Shown here one piece after another: positions 52,024 to 62,744 of a DNA stretch of 64,000 bases. Within the stretch, counting starts at the first letter, position 1. Every line of letters begins with the position of its first letter. The notes below the pieces were generated by a model, which saw only the letters and a list, made by a program, of their open reading frames with translations, made no database searches and had not been told where the DNA came from. The position numbers and the translations under genes were made by a program. The stretch lies in the NCBI RefSeq assembly GCF_037102585.1, contig NW_027043829.1, positions 2,294,001 to 2,358,000 on the forward strand. The letters are read 5' to 3'. This DNA is from Saccharomycopsis crataegensis (lineage: Eukaryota; Ascomycota; Saccharomycetes; Ascoideales; Saccharomycopsidaceae).

Positions 52024-52932
52024 TCAAAAATTCTGAAGAATACTCGACGCGTCGGCATGATCGTAAACTTCGTAATTGTGATGTGAACGTCTTTTCCCAC
52101 GACGACCACGATTCACAGCAGGAGAATGGGAAGCAGTGGGCCAGACTGTTTTGTTTTGATTGTAGAAAAGTCTGTTTCTATGGGATGATGCCAATGGTAT
52201 GATTTCCGCGATTCTTTTGTAGATCAAGATCCAATTATGGAAGACATGAGGAGGGATGTTTGGCTGAGATAAGGCTAGAGTTATGAGATTCAAGAACTGG
52301 TAGATAACCGCTCTGGAATAAGGAGAACGTTCTACTCGAAGACACCAAATAAAGAAATACATGATGTAGGCGTAGAAAGACCCTCTTAATGCTCCCTGGA
52401 TAAACACCACAAGAAATAACACGAGTTCGATGTAGGCCACTGTCATCATCATGGGATGTTGTGCGTATTCTATCAATGGGGCAGTCGCCAAAACAAAAGG
52501 GTTTTTTGGGGCCCAAAGATTCCGATTGGCGTAGATGGCAAGGTTCAACGTCGAAAAGATCGCAAATGGTAGGAGCTTGAAAAGCTGCGGCGGGGTTATA
52601 AGCCAGAGCAAAGCCATCAACAATAAATGGAAGTTTTCAGATTTGATGGCTTCGGTAATAGGAATGGCACTGGTGACAAATGAGTTGCTTAAGAAATGCA
52701 TCCGGTATATTGATATGGTGTAGGTACTGATGATTCCTAGCACCCCCACATAATAGAACACCATGGCCAATGGGGGGACTTTAAGGATAGTGATGAAGTA
52801 TACCAATGTCGATACTATTGTCTGGACGTGGGTGGCGACCCACGATCTTTTCAACAACAAATCCAACATAGGAAGACTCGCCAAAAAGCTCTGAAGGCCT
52901 GGGGGAAGTGGAGGGACACCCTGGAATTCCAT
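52024..52932 (-). CDS. POM33: Pom33/TMEM33-family membrane protein
   Basis: Pom33 is a membrane protein of the ER and nuclear pore region that helps distribute pores, and it works with reticulon-like proteins. The 302-residue protein (279 in S. cerevisiae) has four to six hydrophobic segments between residues about 35 and 235 (TIVSTLVYFITIL, VLGIISTYTISIY, LLLMALLWLITPP, MTVAYIELVLFLVVFIQGAL). FKLLPFAIFSTLNLAIYANR, LIEYAQHPMM and the Arg-rich loop CLRVERSPYSR fit the TMEM33 family. The C-terminal tail is basic (RGRRGKRRSHH) and could act as an amphipathic or nuclear-targeting tail. Assignment rests on family pattern rather than long identity. It contains no CTG codon at all. Confidence 0.75.
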   Translation of the reverse strand: MEFQGVPPLPPGLQSFLASLPMLDLLLKRSWVATHVQTIVSTLVYFITILKVPPLAMVFYYVGVLGIISTYTISIYRMHFLSNSFVTSAIPITEAIKSENFHLLLMALLWLITPPQLFKLLPFAIFSTLNLAIYANRNLWAPKNPFVLATAPLIEYAQHPMMMTVAYIELVLFLVVFIQGALRGSFYAYIMYFFIWCLRVERSPYSRAVIYQFLNLITLALSQPNIPPHVFHNWILIYKRIAEIIPLASSHRNRLFYNQNKTVWPTASHSPAVNRGRRGKRRSHHNYEVYDHADASSILQNF

Positions 52933-53432
52933 TGTGATCAGAAGGTGGTGAGTTCTAGCAAAAAGAGAGAGTTTTTTTTAGTTGACACTAATAGATGTAC
53001 ATAGATCCCATGTATAGGGAGCCCGATAGATCTCTATATTATATATATATATATATACACTAGTGTATAATTATAATAAGGGCATACCAACAAAAATAAA
53101 TAAAAAAAAAAGGGTTTAGACGAGGATCCCACTAGACGGAACGGTGATTGTCAAAGTGGAACATAAATAAACAGTAAAACAGCACAACAAAATGTTTAGC
53201 AGAATACACAAAAAACCAACGAAATATGAGTAAGCAGAAACTCCTTTAGTTAATATCACCAATAAATATTCACCAAAGATGATGATAACCCACCGCTATA
53301 ATACCCCAAAAAACGCACGTGCCTGAATGGCGGCTGGAAGAAAAAAAAAATCTCTTTGATTTCGTCACTTTTCGTCACAATAGCATTATCATCTTTGGAA
53401 GATAATAATTATTATAATAAAGTAGTAGCAAA
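52933..53432. other. Divergent promoter between POM33-like gene and ATP11
   Basis: No gene is seen. It contains an AT dinucleotide array (about 53039-53056) and a CACGTG box at 53316-53321, 117 bases before the ATP11 start. Confidence 0.5.
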
Positions 53433-54386
53433 ATGTTGAAGTGTTTAGGACGTACAACTTGTCGTGCTCGTATCACTGACGTGTTGGCCGCCAACCAGCT
53501 AGTGGTGGTGACTCCTACTCGTAATGCCCTCGCCCTTAACAAAATTCGTCTGATCCAATCGGTGGCTTCTGAGGCAGTCTTGGCCAAATATAAAGAGAAA
53601 CTTTTGAAGAAGGCTCAGGATTTGGGAGCTACGGATATCAATGAACTTAAAGAAAAGCTCAAAGATGAAATTGAGACCAAAAAACAGGAGTTGAACCAAG
53701 TGGATGTCCTCAAGGAATTGGAAGCTTTAACCAACGAATCTGCAGGATCATCATCGTCATCCAGCAACCCAAACGTCATCAAGATCAATAAGCCTTTGTC
53801 TCCAACCGATGGCAAAAAGAAAGATGCCCCGCCATTCAAAACCCTTTCTTCTTACATTGACGTTGAGAAAATCTCAAATCTTGAAACAGATCAAATTGGG
53901 TTGATTTGGCGAGCAAGATTTCAAAACAACCCAAAAGCAGTCTGTGCTCCAGTAGACACCGCCACCTTCCAAAAGCTTTATGCTAATGCTAGAAAAAACC
54001 CAAACTTCATAATTCCATTGAAAAAGGAAAACGCTGGTCATGAATTACATTTTGTGCAATGGAATTTCTCTGGACCGGATACCGTCCATGTTATTTTCAC
54101 TAGTCTTGCGGAATACAAGCTTCACGGAGAATTTTCCACGCCTCATACCACATTGACTTTCCATAGAGAATTAGAAAAGGAAAAAGCGATTGTATTGATG
54201 AACGGGCTCGTGGAAGGTGAAGGTGTGACTTTAAGTGAAACTCAATTGTTGATTCTTAATTTGCAAAACTTCTATGGGGGTTTGCAAAAGGATGCTAATA
54301 AATTGAGATTATTGGAGGCGTTTAATAAAGGGACTAGTGAATTTTCATTGGAAGAATTGATCAAAGAAAGTCAAGATGTTGAATAG
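53433..54386 (+). CDS. ATP11: Atp11, mitochondrial F1-ATPase assembly chaperone
   Basis: Atp11 binds free F1 beta subunits and passes them on for hexamer assembly with alpha. The 317-residue protein (318 in S. cerevisiae) starts with a basic, hydroxyl-rich presequence (MLKCLGRTTCRARITDVLAA). A coiled-coil-like Lys/Glu region follows (YKEKLLKKAQDLG), then the domain core: KTLSSYIDVEKISNLETDQI, IGLIWRARFQ, PNFIIPLKKENAGHELHFVQ, TSLAEYKLHGEFSTPHTTLT and LVEGEGVTLSETQLLILNLQ. These are the conserved blocks of the ATP11 family. It is expected in the matrix. The start is the plain ATG at 53433. Confidence 0.95.
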   Translation: MLKCLGRTTCRARITDVLAANQLVVVTPTRNALALNKIRLIQSVASEAVLAKYKEKLLKKAQDLGATDINELKEKLKDEIETKKQELNQVDVLKELEALTNESAGSSSSSSNPNVIKINKPLSPTDGKKKDAPPFKTLSSYIDVEKISNLETDQIGLIWRARFQNNPKAVCAPVDTATFQKLYANARKNPNFIIPLKKENAGHELHFVQWNFSGPDTVHVIFTSLAEYKLHGEFSTPHTTLTFHRELEKEKAIVLMNGLVEGEGVTLSETQLLILNLQNFYGGLQKDANKLRLLEAFNKGTSEFSLEELIKESQDVE

Positions 54387-54896
54387 GTATTTTGATACAT
54401 TTACTTGGATACAATAATATATATCGAAGTGTAACAACGGTAAATAATAAGACACTTTATGCACTGACTGGTCTTAATTTTGACCAAATATATCACCTTG
54501 TTAAATAGCAATTAATAAAATGGTTCAAAATCCTGGCGTTGACATGAAAATAACAGTTTTTCTCACAAGGGAACTTATGAGAACGGTGTAAATTTTAATC
54601 AACTCGTGAAAGATGGCGTGGAACCACTACATAAAATCTCGTTTGTTGGGGACCTTTTCTTACACTTTTTAGCCAACCTTTCCTATATTGATGATCCTGG
54701 GATGAAGGCCAAGTTCACATCAGGGATAATTAAGGTCGATGATGGTTAATTAAATAGGTAATTACGCTGCATAGAAGAAAATCAAATCAATTGCTTTATC
54801 TCATCGTTTAAACCTCGATGATGGTGGATATAATCAAACTATAACAAATTAAAAAAAAAAATATAACTAAACAAAGATTAAAAAACGAATTAATGG

Positions 54897-54934
<38 letters not shown>

Positions 54935-54943
54935 ATGTATGTA
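54387..54943. other. Convergent spacer after ATP11, with (AT)n(GT)n array
   Basis: No gene is seen. An (AT)n(GT)n(ATGT)n array fills about 54897-54943 and touches the stop of the next minus-strand gene. Confidence 0.6.
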
Positions 54944-56524
54944 TCAATACATGTAGGTAAACTCAGGATTTGAGTCACCTTTCAATACCCTCTGCTTATC
55001 GCTCAACATGTTCCACTTCTGTCTGTATTCTGCCGTTTGCTTTTTTTGGTTTTGTTTGTAGCAATACCCAACATAAATAAGACAAATGATACAAGCAAAG
55101 GTGGTTAAAGAAGTACTGGCAGCGTAACCAATCTTGTAACGTTCGGTGTTACCATCATCACTGACAAACGCCCAGAATGACAACATACCACCGAGCGACC
55201 CCATAGAGATTTCCAAAGAGATCCCGATGGATTTACGAAGATGGCCACCCAAGTTCATCGATGACCAACAAATCACGGTAGGAATGGCGGCATAGTTAGC
55301 GATGATCAACAAAGACCCGGTGGTATATTTGGTCACCGAATGGGTCATTTCATCTAAATGGTGGAAAAGTGCCCCGAAACAGGCCAAAGTGATGAAACAG
55401 TTGAATATGAAAAATGGGAAACGAATCTTGACACGATCAGATAAGAAAGCAGTGAAAAGAGTCCAAACGAACGAACAAATCCACACATAGCAAGTACGAC
55501 GACCCCCTTCAAGCCCGGTGTAACCCAACAAGTAAATAGACGTTGGCCATAAAAGATTGAGGAAGTACGCATTAAAAGTTACCACAAAACACATGATGGC
55601 AGGCAAAAAGATCAATGGATCGGCGATGGTGGACAATACGTCCCTGGCGGTAAAATTGAGGTTGTATCCTGATTTCCCCGCAAAGACTTCCAATTTCTTG
55701 ATCAAGAAAACGGTTTCGTTATCACTGAAGAATCTGGCACCTTCAGGGAAATCTGGGAAGGTGAAGAAAAGGATTAATGAGGAAAACAAGGTGATCGCCC
55801 CTTCGATGATCAACACCCATCTCCACAGTGAAAGACCGTTATGACCATCGAGGTGGAGCTCGGCTCCAACATTGATAAGAGTACCGACCATCCCCCCAAG
55901 GGAACACATAGAATAAATGATTGAGAATCTGATCTGGGATTCTTCACGTTGGTAGTAATGGGATAAGATGTAATAGATGGAAGTTTCGGTAGCTGATTGG
56001 AATAACCCATGAAGAAACTGACAGGCAATGAATGCAGGGTAGTGTTTAGTGTAAGCTGAGCCTATACTGATACACCCATAAACTGTCACGGTAAGAAAGA
56101 TCCAGAAATGTGGACGGATGTATTTGAGAACGACGTTACTGAACGATTGAAAAACCAAATAAGGAACAAAGAATGCAGCCCAAGAATAACCAATCTTCAT
56201 ATAGTCGATTCCAAATTCTTGTGGGAAACCATCCATGAAACAGAATGATATATAAGATTTGTTGAGAAATGACACGAAGAATAAAAGACAGAATGGGGGA
56301 ATCAAGAACAAATCGATTTTGTGGACAAGCTTACGGTTGTTGATGCCGTAACTTTGGGCCAATTCCTCGATTCGAAGATTTTTCAGTTCTTCACTGAGAT
56401 ATTGTGTTTCTTGACCATCGTCGAGGCCGAGGGCATCATCAGGGAAAGTTTTGGCAATCGCTGAGTTGATTTGTTCCTCACTCACACTCTGCGAGGTTTG
56501 TTCCTTGAGATATAGGTCGCTCAT
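54944..56524 (-). CDS. DAL5-type (anion:cation symporter) major facilitator transporter
   Basis: A 526-residue plasma-membrane transporter with about 12 membrane segments, of the fungal allantoate/nicotinate/vitamin permease family (DAL5, TNA1, SEO1, VHT1 and relatives). The signs are RKLVHKIDLFLIPPFCLLFF at the first helix, CQFLHGLFQSATETSIYYIL, the conserved LWRWVLIIEGAITLFSSLIL around helix 6, FTFPDFPEGARFFSD just after, and a C-terminal tail with MLSDKQRVLKGDSNPEFTYMY, matching the family's GD-x-x-P-x-F-x-Y ending. The usual YLDRxNIGNA after helix 1 is replaced by FLNKSYISFCF, which hints at a divergent branch or substrate. The substrate cannot be predicted. The N-terminal 60 residues are acidic and cytosolic. 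Confidence 0.88.
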   Translation of the reverse strand: MSDLYLKEQTSQSVSEEQINSAIAKTFPDDALGLDDGQETQYLSEELKNLRIEELAQSYGINNRKLVHKIDLFLIPPFCLLFFVSFLNKSYISFCFMDGFPQEFGIDYMKIGYSWAAFFVPYLVFQSFSNVVLKYIRPHFWIFLTVTVYGCISIGSAYTKHYPAFIACQFLHGLFQSATETSIYYILSHYYQREESQIRFSIIYSMCSLGGMVGTLINVGAELHLDGHNGLSLWRWVLIIEGAITLFSSLILFFTFPDFPEGARFFSDNETVFLIKKLEVFAGKSGYNLNFTARDVLSTIADPLIFLPAIMCFVVTFNAYFLNLLWPTSIYLLGYTGLEGGRRTCYVWICSFVWTLFTAFLSDRVKIRFPFFIFNCFITLACFGALFHHLDEMTHSVTKYTTGSLLIIANYAAIPTVICWSSMNLGGHLRKSIGISLEISMGSLGGMLSFWAFVSDDGNTERYKIGYAASTSLTTFACIICLIYVGYCYKQNQKKQTAEYRQKWNMLSDKQRVLKGDSNPEFTYMY

Positions 56525-58394
56525 TTATTGGAGGTGATTAAATGAATTAATATTTTTAAAAGAGGGATAGGGTCTTGGGTGAATTTTATGACGAGTAAAT
56601 GACGTCTAATTTCCACACCAATATTAGGGAGAAGGGTATGCGGAAGGATTTTGAAATGCCCTGAGAAAACTCAAAATGTCGAAAAGCAGGAGAAAACCTA
56701 TTCATTTAAATAAAGACAAAAAAAGTATCAAACCAAGACACACAATTCGCCGACAAGCAGACGCATTGTGGATTGGAAGCTATTGTTCCTTGAACAAAAA
56801 GCGAGCATGGCATTCGTGATTTTTGTCCAATAATGTATGCCTCCAGCATCCTGCATTGAAGATCTTTCTTTGCACGACGGCAGCCAGCAGAAGCTCCTAA
56901 ACCCCAACGTACAATAGAAATAGGAGAATAATACGCCAGGGTAGGGAATTAACCTCGGATTTTTAGAGATAAAAGAAAACTTTTCTTTGAGGCGGGTGTG
57001 TGGTATCTGAGACAACCATACATTCCTGCTTTACATACGACCATTTGCACAAGTTCTGGTAGGCATATATATATATTTATATAAATATCAATAACAAATA
57101 AAGTTCCCTGGAAAATTTATGAATTCACAATAGAAGCAACTTTAATTGAACCAAGAAAGGCCCAGACTCCCCTGGAATGAAAGGATAGCATGGCAAAAAT
57201 ATATATTTATATGAAATAATAGAAGTGGTTATGTGCAGAAACCAGGATCAACAACACGGCAACAACTTTTGTAACAATAGGGTTCCTACACAGAAATCTC
57301 TGTTTATGTGTTGTAACAGCAAAGAAAACCAAGCAATATCATATCAGCATAATTAGGTGGGAATCTTTTGATGATATAATGCCCAGGGTATATCTATGTA
57401 CGGTGGTACCTTGCAATAATAAAAACTTGGATAGTAAATAATAACAAAAATCTTTCACAACAATTATTTTTCTCCGTTTGTACTTCATACATACATCACA
57501 CTAGTGCACTCTTCTGCTGCAGCAAATTTATACAACTTCGGTGCTGGGTGTCAACCGTTGAACAGAACGAACTTCTTGGGTAAATCAACTGTTATTCATA
57601 TATATATATATAAGTATGTACGTAATAAATAATATGTATATGTGATATCTAATATAGGTATATTAGTATAACAGCTTTCCTGTTGGTGGCTGCCCGTTTG
57701 CATGGCCAATCTTTCAAGCAACATGCGGGATAGATCCCTCCACAGCTTCTGGCTACTTTGAAACGTCACGCATTATTTTCCTAGAAAGAAAGTTGTAGCT
57801 ACTATAATAAGGATTGTTGTTGTTGATCAAGTGGCATCAGCCAGTGTTATATTTCTCACTATAACATCCAAATCTTTCAATAGCTTGTGCGACGCAGACT
57901 TCTTGCCAGCATTCTATTATATCCGTTGTGCATAGGCGTACTAATTTGCCCTGTCGATCACCCATAAGTGTGTATCTATAATTGAATAAAATCCTTGTAT
58001 TACTTCAAAAGGAAAGAAACAAATTAAGGAACAAAAGATCATTACACCATCTAATAATAACCAAATGCAATACAAGAAAAATAAATCAAATATAGCTATT
58101 AAAAATTTTTAGATCGAAGAAACAATAAGCAGAATAGTGAGAGAAAATCATAATAATGGAACAAATTGGGAATAAATATTAGTTATGGTTAATGGGGGAA
58201 AAAACAAGATTATCCTTCTTTAGAATTGAAAACTCAAACAAAAATAATAAATAGAAAGAAAAGAACAGAGATTTTTTTTCTTCTTTCTTTCTCTTTCATA
58301 GAAATGGTATTGGAATTGGTATTAGTGGGAGCTCCTTTATGCTTCTTTATATATATTTTTTTTTACCAAAAGTATAGGTTCTTCAAGAGTGGCT
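56525..58394. other. Long intergenic region between the transporter and elongase genes
   Basis: About 1.9 kb with no clear gene. A small cysteine-bearing minus-strand frame (57837-57965) is listed separately. AT dinucleotide arrays occur near 57066 and 57599-57612. The region just past the elongase stop (58200-58390) is T-rich on the plus strand. Confidence 0.5.
57837..57965 (-). CDS. Tiny cysteine-containing open frame, unknown (possibly a last exon)
   Basis: 42 codons from ATG at 57965 to TGA. It reads MGDRQGKLVRLCTTDIIECW followed by QEVCVAQAIERFGC and YSEKYNTG. The composition is protein-like and far from the local AT bias, and one pair is spaced CX9C as in intermembrane-space proteins. 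Upstream, TTATAG at about 57975 could be a splice acceptor, so this may be the last exon of a small split gene, like COA4 or VMA9. I found no convincing first exon and recognise no family. Confidence 0.3.
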   Translation of the reverse strand: MGDRQGKLVRLCTTDIIECWQEVCVAQAIERFGCYSEKYNTG

Positions 58395-59432
58395 TTACAC
58401 CTTTCTCTTTTTAGGAATGTCCTTTCTTCCCATTGGTGATGGACTGTACCCAGTGGCATTGGTCAAGTCAACTTGGACATATTCATTGACTTTCGCAGCC
58501 ACCCCACCTCTGGCACGGCGGACCACCTTGGATTTCTTGGTGTCACGTTTACGGTAGACCTCAATGTAAAAGGCAATAAACAACACCAAATAACTACTCA
58601 AAATACAACACCCCCAAGCAGCAGCGTACATCGAACCAGCACAGTTGGCACAATGTGGCAAGACATCGGCAAAAAAATCATTGGCAACCTTTTGGTAGGT
58701 GGCGAAATAAACAAATGACAAATCAAGAATGAATTGAATGATTTGGAAACGAGTGACCCATTCTTTCCACCACACACGAATGCCAATCGAAGACAAGAAA
58801 TAGTACCAGTACATCACACAGTGAACCGCAAGATTCAATCCAATGACGATCCAAGAGATAGGAGTCTTACCAACAAGTTGTGTGTAACAGAGCAAAGCGG
58901 TGGCCCCATGATGGTAGGTGTGCAAAAAGGTCAACTTCTTTTGTTTAAGTACCAACAACACGGTATCCAAAAATTCAACAAATTTAGTGAGGTAATTAAG
59001 ATAATAAAGGGTCACCATTGGTTGAGTCCATGATCCCATGTCACAGATGGCATAATAAAGACCATGACGGACAATGATTGGGAACAATTGTTCGATCATG
59101 AGCACTAACAAGGTGAAACTGATCACTGTAAGAATGATGTTGTGGACTTGAGAAATCAACTTCAATTTCAAAGGAGCCCATTTATTCTTCTTCCAAACGT
59201 AATCACCACCAAAGATAACGGTATAATAGAGGGCAATGATTGAAAGCACCGGAGGTAAGTGAGAAAGTGGGGATTTCTGGTATTCGAATTCGAATTCTTT
59301 AGGAACAAAGGCGTTACCAGTGGCCTTGGACACCACTTCATTAAAAAGTTCCCATAAGTTAATACCAAATGGATGGTCAATAGTTGGAGGGAAAAATAAG
59401 TCCCCAATAGGCTTTTCTAAGAAATTTGACAT
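58395..59432 (-). CDS. Very-long-chain fatty acid elongase (ELO2/ELO3 type)
   Basis: 3-ketoacyl-CoA synthase of the ER membrane that extends C16-C18 acyl-CoAs toward C22-C26 for ceramide and sphingolipids. Starting at the ATG at 59432 (MSNFLEKPIGDLFFPP) it has 345 residues, as Elo2 (347) and Elo3 (345). It shows seven membrane segments, the histidine box FLHTYHHGAT, LKQKKLTFLH before it, EFLDTVLLVLKQK, and NLAVHCVMYWYYFLSSIG after it. The C-terminus AAKVNEYVQVDLTNATGYSP resembles the yeast Elo2/Elo3 tail. The basic end KDIPKKRKV can act as ER retrieval signal. Whether it is Elo2 or Elo3 cannot be decided here. Confidence 0.94.
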   Translation of the reverse strand: MSNFLEKPIGDLFFPPTIDHPFGINLWELFNEVVSKATGNAFVPKEFEFEYQKSPLSHLPPVLSIIALYYTVIFGGDYVWKKNKWAPLKLKLISQVHNIILTVISFTLLVLMIEQLFPIIVRHGLYYAICDMGSWTQPMVTLYYLNYLTKFVEFLDTVLLVLKQKKLTFLHTYHHGATALLCYTQLVGKTPISWIVIGLNLAVHCVMYWYYFLSSIGIRVWWKEWVTRFQIIQFILDLSFVYFATYQKVANDFFADVLPHCANCAGSMYAAAWGCCILSSYLVLFIAFYIEVYRKRDTKKSKVVRRARGGVAAKVNEYVQVDLTNATGYSPSPMGRKDIPKKRKV

Positions 59433-59778
59433 TTTCCTTATATATTGGATTAATAAATATTGGCTCAAAAAAAAAAGAGGTCAGTATTTACTAATAGCAG
59501 GACAGTTCAACAGTGGTTTTTTTGCAACACGTAAATAAAAACAAAGGAAAAATTTTTTTTTTTTTTTTTCCCTCCACGTTTTTTCGTCCCTGCAATTTTT
59601 CTCGCCCTAAGAATTTTTATGGAACCTAATATGTGCAAGGATGGAATGGGTTATTAAAACTGTTGGAAAACTGTGCTTTGACTAAATATTTCATGTGAGA
59701 AGAGTATACAATATACGGAAGAAAAATTTAAACAAATTAGTAATATAAATATAGTACAATATATATCAAACTTGTGAG
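59433..59778. other. Elongase upstream region
   Basis: No gene is seen. A run of about 18 T lies at 59552-59570. It also holds the 3' end of the acidic-protein gene. Confidence 0.5.
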
Positions 59779-60168
59779 TCAGATCAAGTCTTCTTTAGTG
59801 AAGGAAAGCAGTGCCAAGATGTTGGACAAATCGTGTTCTTCCTTTGAATCATTATCATCGTCTTCTTGTTCGAAATCTTTTTCCCTTTCTTGTGAATCAT
59901 CTTTATATGGGAATACCAGGGCCCTGCTGAAATTCGGGGCATAAGTGTCCTCATAACAGCTGGTATCATCATACTCATGATACTCCAGAATATCATTATC
60001 TCGTAGCACCGAGTGTTGTTCGTAGAAATCACCACCGTCATTCCCGTCTTTTGTTTTATCTTTAAGATCACATAATGCCTGACGAAATTCGCTTCTGAAT
60101 GACCTTTGACATACCGATTTGTCTTGGTTTTCTCGATCGCTTTCTGGTTCACCATCTTGTTGTTGAGT

Positions 60169-60238
<70 letters not shown>

Positions 60239-60684
60239 GAAACCACAATTGCAAGTTCTGCACATGTCCCAAGTATCATTTGGTCCCCTAATATATTTTG
60301 ATATGACTCATCGGCATTCAGTAGATCGTCTTCTAAGATGTTTTGATATGATTCATCGAGATTTTCTGGTTCCTGATTCGTTTCATTCCCCAATTCAATA
60401 GCAATCAACCGATCATTCAAATTATTTTTCCTTTTTTTGGTCTCTTCAAATTGGTCTCTTTTTTTCTTGCGGATCCCTTCTGTTATGAGAGACGGAGTCA
60501 ATGGCGTACTCGGGGCTCGTTTGAAAGGTTTGTACCTATCACTAATACTTGGACTTTGATCAGCTATTCTCCTTTTAAAATCTGATGATGATAGGAGTCT
60601 TATGGGTGACAACAAATTAGGGCCTGTGGTCAGCGAGGCTGAGAAATCATTGTGCAATTGGTCGTTTTGAGTCTCAGAAGACAT
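59779..60684 (-). CDS. Acidic protein with poly-Asp tract, unknown function
   Basis: A 301-residue protein from the ATG at 60684 (MSSETQNDQLHNDFSASLTT). The N-terminal third is basic with possible Cdk sites: LLSPIRLLSSSDFKRRIADQ, then QSPSISDRYKPFKRAPSTPL and TPSL. The middle has two similar elements, ENLDESYQNILEDDLLNADE and SYQNILGD. A run of about 24 aspartates, coded by an ATC/GAT array, follows, and then an acidic Cys-poor tail ending NILALLSFTKEDLI. The TP/SP cluster and KRRI/PFKR basic patches recall cell-cycle-regulated nuclear proteins, but I recognise no domain, and the function is unknown. The short duplicated DESYQNIL motif could be a docking or degradation element. Confidence 0.7.
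60166..60238. repeat. (ATC)n microsatellite coding poly-Asp
   Basis: About 24 uninterrupted ATC triplets (GAT on the coding strand) within the acidic-protein gene. Confidence 0.95.
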
Positions 60685-62744
60685 AATAATAATAATAATA
60701 ATAATAGTGGTAATAATAATAGTGTCAATCAATATATTGGGATCGGATCTAAATAGCAAATGCAGTTCTTATTATTGTGTCTGATTGTTTTTGTTTTTTG
60801 AAGTTCACGTGAATTTGACACCCAAAATCTGTACACAAACATTGGCACGCTTCGCAAGATACAACTGAGAATTGAAGGTAGGAGGATATATGTGACGAGA
60901 CAGCTAAAATTAATATTTGAGATTATAGCTAAAAGCAAGCAAGCAAACAAAAAAGAATAACAATAATAATTAGCACCATCCAGATGTATCCGCCGTGCAG
61001 GGATGCAGAAGCTGATAAACCTATATGTCCCACCACATAGCTCATGTTCTTAGTGTTACTTTCTCTCCTCAAAGGTATTACTATATTGATTTGCAATCCA
61101 ATCTCAAACTGAAATGGCCTTCATAGCTATCTAACGCGGATATTCTCAAATATACATAAATAATAGAGTCCTTTAGGATCCCTATACTGGTTTTTGATAT
61201 GGGTAAGTAGGTCATTATCTGGTTTATGATGGCTTTGGCAGCCGAGTTCCGGGCATCTTCTCCTTCACCAGAATTAATGGTCTGCGAATAATCAATAAAC
61301 TTGGAGTGAGAGAAAGGGAGCTTTTCAACCTCACCCTCCCAAATTCTTGTCTTTGCATGCTCTGTGACAACATTATATCTGGGTACATTTTAATACTGGC
61401 ATCATCTATTCCTAATCTTATTTGTAAGGTTGTTCCCATAAAACCTTCATCCGAAATACAATTTAAAACTATAGAACATGGAGCAATCACCCCTTTTAAT
61501 TACTTGCTCATGGTACTTGTCTTCATCATCTCTCAAAGTTGAGCTCTTAGGACTTACAGTTTTACCTTGTGTGTATTTACCAGAGAAGTCTTAAGAGGTT
61601 GAAAAATATCTACATGCTTGAAAAGGTGATTTCCCAATTATACTATTTATAATCTGTTTTATCACATCCTGAAATATCGATGATATCGTTTATTGTGGGG
61701 ATATAATTGGATCCACAGAAATCTTCCTCGTCCCATCTTTATCCACAGGAACACAATCCAGTTCCTCGCCTATCGTGATATCCACTTGCTCGCTCAACGT
61801 TATGGTATTGTGTTATTTCTCAAGGTAAACTAAGCATATTTGCGGACAGAAATATTCTTGTGATTTTGTCTTTGGGGTTCAAAATGTGTCAAAATATGCG
61901 ATGGGCAACTCAGGGCTGCATAGTAACGCCGAGCGGGTATCTGTGTCTTGATCTTCCGTTTAGGCTGTACTGTATGTAATACGACTCTAAATACCTCTTG
62001 GTTGTTGTTGTTGTTGTTGTTGTTTTTACTAGAAGAGTAATGTGTGCTGAATCTTATTGTGGATACAAGCTCAGATTGAGGATCGCATGGTTGTTGACTC
62101 TGTATATTCCAACATGGGCTTATTCGACATTGGATTAATCTCGTGTTGAGTCTTCGTTTTCAAGTTAACTCTTCCAGGATATCATACTCTTATCTAAAAA
62201 TTTTTAGATTTGAGGAATGAAAATTTAATCATTGAGAATTGTTTTCCTTCTAATGAATGCACCCAAGGTCGTCTAGCTGTGACATCTGTTGGAGAATTCA
62301 GCTATTAACACAATGTTCAGCATGGTCATATTTTAACTCACCAGTATATCCCAAGTATTCTTGATGATATCGAGCTTTTTCAAAGTTTATATAACTTAAG
62401 AAATATCTTTTAACTGAACTTCGAAAGCAGTAACTGCAAATATTTAGTTTTTATGAATATATATAGTTATATTATCAATCATCCAATCTTCCAAATATCA
62501 ACCAATTTTGTACAGGCAGAATTTTAATGAGCAGTAAAAATTGTTTAACTGTATTGAATGCAACTATATATACTTGTTTAAAGAAGTATGAAATAACACA
62601 AAAATATGCAAAATGATATACGAAAATGGATATCAAGAGTGAAATGAGAATGACAAAAAACAGATTATAAAAGAAATGCAAATAGAATTATGGAATGGAA
62701 TGCTAGTGAAAGAGAGTAAAATATTTAACGATTTAAATCTAGGT
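60685..62744. other. Intergenic region holding a decayed coding region
   Basis: No intact gene is seen. A CACGTG box at 60806 lies upstream of the acidic-protein gene. Most of 61224-62158 looks like a decayed gene on the minus strand (listed separately). Confidence 0.5.
61224..62158 (-). pseudogene. Decayed coding region of unknown family
   Basis: On the minus strand a series of open stretches in more than one frame read like ordinary protein: CDPQSELVSTIRFSTHYSSS with a short Asn run and EVFRVVLHTVQPKRKIKTQI; ITIGEELDCVPVDKDGTRKI; and LNCISDEGFMGTTLQIRLGI ending GTRLPKPS. None begins with a plausible start, and they follow one another over about 0.9 kb. The simplest reading is one gene or element with several breaks. 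I cannot name the family. A host gene and a mobile-element gene are both possible. Confidence 0.45.

Noticed and set aside
60106-60291. Poly-His, poly-Ile and poly-Met frames
   Set aside because: They are other frames of the ATC array coding poly-Asp.
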